A stretch of 17,869 nucleotides of DNA. Source: Pseudanabaena sp. UBA1465 (lineage in GTDB: Bacteria; Cyanobacteriota; Cyanobacteriia; Pseudanabaenales; Pseudanabaenaceae). This document shows, piece after piece, positions 13,266-17,869 of this stretch (its first letter is position 1; every line of letters starts with the position of its first letter). The DNA is taken from positions 8,293-26,161 of the forward strand of contig DCSN01000099.1 in the NCBI GenBank assembly GCA_002325645.1, read 5' to 3'. Position numbers and translations under genes: made by a program. The notes below the pieces were generated by a model that saw only the letters and a program-made list of their open reading frames with translations, did no database searches and had not been told where the DNA came from.

Positions 13266-14108
13266 TTATTTTAGATTAGCAAGTCCTGCAATTAAGCCTT
13301 GACAGACATTGGTGAGAAATTCTAAATCGAGAGTTTCGAGGCGATCGCTGCTTTTGTGATAGTGAGGATTTCGCATAAACGCTGTATCTGTGACCATTAG
13401 GGCTTTATAGCCAGCATCCCAAAATGGAGCATGATCGCTAAGGCGGGTTGATGGTATCGCCAAGCCGCGCCATCCTGCGGGAAGCCACTCGCAAGGAACA
13501 ATAGGCTTAAGATGATGTTGAAAATGAATCAGATCGGGAATGGTGGGAATACTGCCAATCAAGCCAATGAAATCGCCTGTATTGGGATAAAGCTTGTCTA
13601 AACCTGCGGGATATTGCTGGGAATTAGGAGCGCGATCGCAATAGCCCAACATTTCCAAAGAAATCATCAGCCGTAATTTTTGCTGCTCACCCTTCAGCTT
13701 TTGAGCATAGGCTTCACTTCCCAATAACCCATATTCCTCCATGTCAAAGGCAATCATTTGAATAGGATATTTAATAGGGTTAGTAGAGAGATATTCCGCA
13801 AGTTCTAAAAGCACCGCAACGCCCGATCCATTGTCGTCTGCCCCCACGCAGCCTGCAACAGTATCGTAATGTGCGCCAATAATTATTGGCGATCGCTGTT
13901 TATTATCTTTAGACGCAATTTGCAAAATCAAGTTTTGATGTTTATTGCCACTAACTTCAAACTCATGGGTGATGACTTCGCCAAATTTAGCAAAATGCGA
14001 TCGGATATATTCACGAGCAAATAAATGTCCCGCCGACGCATAGTAAGGATTGCGCTCGATGACTATTTTCTCAAGGTAATGCAGTAATCGAGCTTGAAGA
14101 TTTTGCAT
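13266..14108 (-). CDS. M28-family metallopeptidase
   Basis: A di-zinc aminopeptidase-type enzyme of 280 residues with no signal peptide, so cytoplasmic unless exported otherwise. The zinc site is complete: H80 in GAHYDT, D91 in GADDNGSG, E124/E125 in DMEEYGLLGS, E152 in LEMLGY and H251 in PHYHKSSDRLETLD. SDHAPFW (224-230) is the family's substrate-side motif. M28 enzymes range from aminopeptidases to glutaminyl cyclase-like and acetylcysteine-type forms; the specific substrate cannot be told. The gene is divergent from ctaC and convergent with mutM. Start ATG at 14108 gives the usual MQNLQARLLHYLEKI beginning. HIP1 sites occur within it. Confidence 0.92.
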   Translation of the reverse strand: MQNLQARLLHYLEKIVIERNPYYASAGHLFAREYIRSHFAKFGEVITHEFEVSGNKHQNLILQIASKDNKQRSPIIIGAHYDTVAGCVGADDNGSGVAVLLELAEYLSTNPIKYPIQMIAFDMEEYGLLGSEAYAQKLKGEQQKLRLMISLEMLGYCDRAPNSQQYPAGLDKLYPNTGDFIGLIGSIPTIPDLIHFQHHLKPIVPCEWLPAGWRGLAIPSTRLSDHAPFWDAGYKALMVTDTAFMRNPHYHKSSDRLETLDLEFLTNVCQGLIAGLANLK

Positions 14109-14191
14109 GATTTATTTTGGTGCTTTGCGCCAACCGTTTAGCGATCACTAGTTTATCCTCATAATTTCGCATTTTGCGATTTCTCAAAACC

Positions 14192-14242
14192 TAGATGAAA
14201 TTTAAAAAAGCTGGCGAAGCCAGCTTTTTTAAATTTCATCTA
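14192..14242. repeat. 24-bp perfect inverted repeat, terminator-like
   Basis: Arms 14192-14215 and 14219-14242 pair without mismatch around GAA; the inner stem is GCTGGC/GCCAGC, with A6 and T6 on the sides, as in a bidirectional terminator. It lies between divergent genes, where none is needed. Confidence 0.85.
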
Positions 14243-14243
14243 T

Positions 14244-14290
14244 ACCAAATAAAGGTCGGCGGCGCTTCGCGCCACCGACCTTTATTTGGT
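14244..14290. repeat. 22-bp inverted repeat with one mismatch
   Basis: Arms 14244-14265 and 14269-14290 around TTC; the one mispair is C14260 with A14274. The centre GGCGCTTCGCGCC is the same kind of GC-rich core as at 13244-13264. It abuts the previous hairpin with one base between them. Confidence 0.85.
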
Positions 14291-14459
14291 GTGATCCCAA
14301 AGAAATTACTAAAAGATTACTAACAATTGCCCCTCATTTTGGAATTAGATGCAAGTATAGACACTATGTCAAACTGTCCTAATTCCCAAAATATCCGCTA
14401 GGACGCTCCCATTGATTTCGATCCATTTTATAGGAGCAGCACGATAGGGCAACCTCACC

Positions 14460-15416
14460 ATGAAAGTAAACAACAAACTAATTTCTCTAGTCGTCATCAT
14501 CGGTCTGATCGTTGCCGCCAGCATTTGGTACGGTCGCAACAACGGCTTGCTACCAGTTGCCGCAGGCGATGAAGCCATTTTGTATGACGGCTTATTTAAC
14601 ACAATTTTAGCGATCGCCGCAGGATTTTTCCTCATCGTTGAGGGAGTCTTGATATATTCGATCATCAAATTTCGCAAGCGCAAAGGCGATGAAACCGATG
14701 GCCCTGCAATCCACGAAAACCTGACCCTTGAAATTGCATGGACTGCGATCCCGACGGTAATCGTGATGTGGGTCGCAATTTATAGCTTCGATGTCTATAC
14801 CGCCATGCAAGGCACTCAGGACTTAAGCGGCATGGCTCATGGTGGCATGAATCATACTGTTGCCCATCATGAACATGGTGGGATGCCAATGTCCAAAGCA
14901 ACCCTAGCTTCATCGAATAATGATGGCGTAAGGATGGCGGGGGTAATGCCTTCGGAAGATGCCGATGTAGTGGCGATCAATGTCAGCGCCATGCAGTTCG
15001 CATGGATCTTTAACTACACCGATGAAATCGCAACGGCGGAGTTACATGTTCCTGTGGGTAAAAAAGTCCGATTGAATATGAACGCTGTGGATGTCCTCCA
15101 TGCCTTTTGGGTTCCGCAGCTACGCATTAAACAGGATGTGATCCCTGGTCGCGAAACCTATCTCGAATTTACGCCTCGCGTAGTCGGTGAATATCCTGTC
15201 GTTTGCGCCGAGTTGTGCGGTTCCTATCATGGCGGTATGCGTACCACGATGGTTATTGACACTCCAGAAGATTACTCCAAGTGGCTGAAAGAGCAACAAG
15301 AAGTCGCCAGTAATGATCCCGAAGCGATCGTTGCCTCCCGTCCTATATCCCAAATGTCAGAGCAGGAATACCTTGCAGGCAAGGTCGCTCAGATGGGCAT
15401 GACAAGTAAAAAGTAA
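14460..15416 (+). CDS. ctaC: Cytochrome c oxidase subunit II
   Basis: Takes electrons from cytochrome c or plastocyanin through its binuclear CuA centre and passes them to subunit I. The 318 residues hold three hydrophobic segments (about 7-24, 45-70, 92-113); the first may be a signal anchor. The CuA domain faces the periplasm or thylakoid lumen, with H214 in DVLHAFWVPQ and C249, E251, C253, H257 and M260 in CAELCGSYHGGM, all ligands present. Between the last helix and the CuA domain lies an unusual His/Met-rich loop (about 116-163: HGGMNHTVAHHEHGGMPM and nearby Met). The last residues TSKK come from the start of a 7-bp repeat array that fills the gap to ctaD. First gene of a ctaC-ctaD-ctaE operon. 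Confidence 0.96.
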   Translation: MKVNNKLISLVVIIGLIVAASIWYGRNNGLLPVAAGDEAILYDGLFNTILAIAAGFFLIVEGVLIYSIIKFRKRKGDETDGPAIHENLTLEIAWTAIPTVIVMWVAIYSFDVYTAMQGTQDLSGMAHGGMNHTVAHHEHGGMPMSKATLASSNNDGVRMAGVMPSEDADVVAINVSAMQFAWIFNYTDEIATAELHVPVGKKVRLNMNAVDVLHAFWVPQLRIKQDVIPGRETYLEFTPRVVGEYPVVCAELCGSYHGGMRTTMVIDTPEDYSKWLKEQQEVASNDPEAIVASRPISQMSEQEYLAGKVAQMGMTSKK

Positions 15417-15496
15417 AAAGTAAAAAGCCAAAAGTAAAAAAGCCAAAAGCCAATCTCCCATTACCAATTCCCTATTCCCTATTACCAATCTCCTCT
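15405..15496 (+). repeat. Array of thirteen 7-bp units between ctaC and ctaD
   Basis: Units run AGTAAAA (three), AGCCAAA, AGTAAAA, one extra A, AGCCAAA, AGCCAAT, CTCCCAT, TACCAAT, TCCCTAT (two), TACCAAT and CTCCTCT. The total is 92 bp, which is 13 x 7 plus one. It starts inside the last codons of ctaC and ends at the base before the ctaD ATG. It is the kind of heptamer repeat known in cyanobacterial intergenic regions. Confidence 0.9.
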
Positions 15497-17143
15497 ATGA
15501 CCCAAACTCTCACTTCAACTCAAAGTTCGAGCGCAGGGGCTGAACCCCAAAAGACTCCTTGGTGGGAGTTCTTTACCTTTAGCGTCGATCACAAAGTAAT
15601 TGGCATTCAATATCTCGTTACATCGTTTGTGTTTTATCTAGTCGGTGGGGCGCTTGCCTCGATCGTGCGTGTGGAGCTTGCCACACCCGACTCCGATCTT
15701 GTTGATCCCGCTTTTTATAACAGCCTGTTTACCATGCACGGCACGGTGATGATCTTTTTGTGGATCGTGCCTGCGGTGACGGGTGGCTTTGGCAATTACC
15801 TTGTGCCTCTGATGATTGGGGCGCGAGATATGGCTTTCCCGAAATTAAATGCGATCGCCTTTTGGCTAACGATTCCTGCGGGACTATTACTCATGGGCAG
15901 CTTTTTTGTGGGACCCGCCTCCACAGGTTGGACAGCCTATCCACCTTTGAGCATTTTGACCGATGAACATGTCGGACAAGCAATCTGGATTCTCAGCATT
16001 TTATTAGTGGGGACTTCATCGATTTTGGCGGCGGTGAATTTCATCGTCACGATCTGGTCGATGCGAATGAAGGGAATGGATCTGTTCAGTATGCCCCTAT
16101 TTTGTTGGGCGATGATGGCAACCTCGGTATTAGCGCTATTGGCAACCCCTGTATTGGCAGGAGCAATGGTGCTACTAGGGTTTGACCTGCTGATCGGTAC
16201 TAACTTCTTTAATCCCACAGGTGGCGGCGATCCTGTTGTTTATCAGCACTTATTTTGGTTTTATTCACACCCCGCCGTTTATGTGATGATCCTGCCCGTA
16301 TTTGGCATCATTTCTGAAGTGATCCCTCCCCATAGCCGCAAACCGATTTTTGGATATAAGGCGATCGCCTATTCCAGCATGATGATTTGCGCTTTGGGCT
16401 TATTTGTATGGGCGCACCATATGTTTACCAGTGGCACACCCGACTGGCTGCGCGTGTTCTTCATGGTGGCGACTTTATTGGTAGCTGTGCCAACGGGGAT
16501 CAAGGTATTTAGTTGGGTGGCTACTCTTTGGGGCGGTAAGTTGCGCTTAGATAGTCCTTTGCTCTTTGCGATGGGCTTTATCTCCACCTTCTTAATCGGT
16601 GGTTTAAGCGGCGTTATGCTTGGTTCGGCTCCCATTGATATTCATGTGCATGACACCTATTTTGTAGTGGCTCACTTCCATTACGTCCTCTTTGGCGGCA
16701 GTGTGTTTGGCATTTACGCAGGGCTATATCACTGGTTCCCCAAGATGACAGGCAGAATGCTCAATGAATTTTGGGGCAAGATTCATTTTGTGCTGACCTT
16801 TATTGGAATGCACTTAACCTTTGGACCAATGCATATTCTCGGTTTGCAAGGAATGCCGCGCCGCGTTGCTCAGTACGATCCACAATTTGCTCCCATTAAC
16901 GTGATCTGCACCGTTGGCGCTTTAATTCTGGCATTTTCTACAGTGCCTTTCGTGATCAATGCGGTTTACAGTTGGTTTAAGGGTGAGCAAGCGCCCGATA
17001 ATCCTTGGAACGCCCTAACCCTAGAATGGACAACTTCTTCGCCTCCTATTCCCCATAACTGGGTTGGCGATCCTGTACTCGCTACAGGTCCCTATGACTA
17101 CGGTGAAGAGTATAAAGAAGATCGTCAAGAGGCGATCGCCTAG
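15497..17143 (+). CDS. ctaD: Cytochrome c oxidase subunit I
   Basis: The catalytic subunit: reduces O2 to water at a heme a3-CuB centre and pumps protons; located in thylakoid and/or plasma membrane. It has 548 residues and the usual twelve helices. Ligands seen: H81 (TMHGTVM) and H395 for the low-spin heme, H393 (VVAHFHYVLFGG) for heme a3, and H258, H307 and H308 (WAHHMF) for CuB, with Y262 as the cross-linked Tyr. The helix VI motif is YSHPAVY, without the Glu of the A1 type (GHPEVY), so this is an A2-type oxidase; K336 in PTGIKVFSW is the K-channel Lys. The N-terminus is a short polar tail before WEFFTFSVDHK. There is no Shine-Dalgarno sequence before the ATG because the 7-bp repeat array reaches it; translation may be coupled to ctaC or use CTCC-type sequence poorly. 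Confidence 0.97.
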   Translation: MTQTLTSTQSSSAGAEPQKTPWWEFFTFSVDHKVIGIQYLVTSFVFYLVGGALASIVRVELATPDSDLVDPAFYNSLFTMHGTVMIFLWIVPAVTGGFGNYLVPLMIGARDMAFPKLNAIAFWLTIPAGLLLMGSFFVGPASTGWTAYPPLSILTDEHVGQAIWILSILLVGTSSILAAVNFIVTIWSMRMKGMDLFSMPLFCWAMMATSVLALLATPVLAGAMVLLGFDLLIGTNFFNPTGGGDPVVYQHLFWFYSHPAVYVMILPVFGIISEVIPPHSRKPIFGYKAIAYSSMMICALGLFVWAHHMFTSGTPDWLRVFFMVATLLVAVPTGIKVFSWVATLWGGKLRLDSPLLFAMGFISTFLIGGLSGVMLGSAPIDIHVHDTYFVVAHFHYVLFGGSVFGIYAGLYHWFPKMTGRMLNEFWGKIHFVLTFIGMHLTFGPMHILGLQGMPRRVAQYDPQFAPINVICTVGALILAFSTVPFVINAVYSWFKGEQAPDNPWNALTLEWTTSSPPIPHNWVGDPVLATGPYDYGEEYKEDRQEAIA

Positions 17144-17152
17144 TTTTTTTAT

Positions 17153-17185
17153 TTAGATAGTTAAAGCGAAGCTTTAACTATCTAA
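17153..17185. terminator. 15-bp hairpin between ctaD and ctaE
   Basis: TTAGATAGTTAAAGC, loop GAA, GCTTTAACTATCTAA, perfect. It follows the ctaD stop by 9 bp, after a T7 run (17144-17150). No T-run of note follows the right arm, so it is more likely a partial terminator or mRNA-processing or stability hairpin inside the operon than a full stop. Confidence 0.6.
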
Positions 17186-17225
17186 TCCAGTATGTTTTCA
17201 GTCCAAATTATCCAAACATTTACCT

Positions 17226-17846
17226 ATGCAAGGATCGATCGCTACTACTACGACCACCTCAGAAGAAGCAATTCATGCCCATGAGTCAACGGGTCATGCT
17301 GAACATCCAGATTTACGGGTTTTTGGCTTGATCGTATTCCTAGTTTCTGAAGGAATGCTCTTTTTTGGCTTGTTTGCCGCCTATCTGACCTTTCGTTCCG
17401 TCGCCACCTCATGGCCGCCCGAAGGCACACCTGATCTCGAACTGCTCCTACCTGGAATTAACACAATTATTCTGGTATCGAGTAGTTTTGTAATTCATCA
17501 AGCCGATCATGCGATTAAGGAGAATAAAGTCAAAGCTGCTCAGTTATGGTTTCTCGCTACCTTCATCATGGGCGCGATCTTTATTGCTGGACAGATTTAT
17601 GAATATCAGCATTTAGACTTTGGGTTGACCACTAATTTATTTGCTAGTACTTTTTATGTGCTGACTGGTTTTCACGGCTTTCACGTCATCATCGGTTTGA
17701 CTCTAATTGCCTCCGTATTGGTGCGATCGCTGAAAGCAGGACACTACAGCAACACCAGTCACTTTGGCATTGAAGCTGCCTCGATTTATTGGCACTTTGT
17801 CGATATTGTCTGGATTATCTTATTTTTATTGCTATACATTCTCTAA
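17226..17846 (+). CDS. ctaE: Cytochrome c oxidase subunit III
   Basis: Integral subunit of the aa3-type oxidase; keeps the proton-pumping complex stable. At 206 residues and five membrane helices it is the short form, lacking the first two helices of the mitochondrial type. Visible: FGLIVFLVSEGMLFFGLFAAY with the conserved Glu, INTIILVSSSFVIHQA, EYQHLDF, FYVLTGFHGFHVIIGL and IYWHFVDIVWIILFLLLYI at the end, all family landmarks. The N-terminal 30 residues are polar (Thr-rich, with HAHESTGHAEH). The gene is complete, its stop lying 23 bp before the right edge. It is 82 bp from ctaD, with a hairpin between. Confidence 0.96.
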   Translation: MQGSIATTTTTSEEAIHAHESTGHAEHPDLRVFGLIVFLVSEGMLFFGLFAAYLTFRSVATSWPPEGTPDLELLLPGINTIILVSSSFVIHQADHAIKENKVKAAQLWFLATFIMGAIFIAGQIYEYQHLDFGLTTNLFASTFYVLTGFHGFHVIIGLTLIASVLVRSLKAGHYSNTSHFGIEAASIYWHFVDIVWIILFLLLYIL

Positions 17847-17869
17847 AAACCAGAAGAGAGTGGCGGCAC

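Larger units (their letters stand above)
14109..14459. other. 351-bp divergent intergenic region with two hairpins
   Basis: No gene is seen here. From left: an AT-rich part with a partial HIP1 site, two long back-to-back inverted repeats (14192-14242 and 14244-14290), a spacer with a direct repeat ATTACTAA, and about 100 bp of probable ctaC promoter and leader. I could not choose a convincing -35/-10 pair. AGGG at about 14439 is the nearest ribosome-site-like match before the ctaC ATG, though distant. Confidence 0.6.

Noticed and set aside
15405..15496. CRISPR array
   Set aside because: The units are only 7 bp with no spacers.

Overview
The window looks like a stretch of cyanobacterial chromosome. 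Supporting signs are psaE (photosystem I subunit), the highly iterated palindrome GCGATCGC (HIP1, well over twenty copies), a ctaC-ctaD-ctaE cytochrome c oxidase operon, and several small proteins otherwise typical of cyanobacteria. Codon use and the hairpin-rich intergenic regions would fit a Pseudanabaena-like filamentous species, but that genus-level guess is only inference.

Layout. Bases 1-1830 are a graveyard. A decayed fragment of a large DEAD/DEAH-box helicase (minus strand, two in-frame stops) abuts a dead ISAs1-family insertion sequence (607-1828). That IS has lost the part of the transposase carrying the first catalytic aspartate, and it has itself been hit by a 100-bp MITE-like hairpin element (1309-1408) flanked by TA. 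From 1949 the region is ordinary chromosome: a conserved cyanobacterial protein of unknown function, an eight-helix membrane protein, a minus-strand sugar transferase for exopolysaccharide/lipid-linked glycan synthesis, divergently from holA (DNA polymerase III delta), aroB (shikimate pathway), infC (IF-3), a minus-strand lipoprotein that resembles PilP/GspC-type pilus proteins, and a DUF2301 membrane protein. Next comes a tightly packed accessory cluster: a Uma2-family putative nuclease, a HicB-HicA toxin-antitoxin pair and a SAM-dependent methyltransferase (9281-10993). Then follow a DUF4090-type small protein, an exported L,D-transpeptidase, psaE, mutM/fpg, a minus-strand M28 peptidase, and finally the three-subunit terminal oxidase ctaCDE, which ends just inside the right edge.

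How it works together. Most genes are single units closed by strong, nearly perfect inverted-repeat terminators with 1-3 nt centres, several of them bidirectional between convergent genes. The oxidase operon makes the respiratory aa3-type enzyme; CtaD carries the YSHP signature of A2-type heme-copper oxidases. psaE and fpg are adjacent, and a 20-bp hairpin fills the gap between them.

Most unusual points. Arrays of 7-bp repeats occur at two places: one inside the mutM coding sequence, adding a lysine-rich insertion, and one filling the entire ctaC-ctaD gap and the end of ctaC. Two terminator-like hairpins lie back to back between divergent genes, where no transcript should end. The nested decay at the left end is also notable. 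I do not see a CRISPR array, a tRNA or an rRNA, and I do not see convincing evidence for a wholly new system. The Uma2-HicBA-methyltransferase cluster is the closest candidate.
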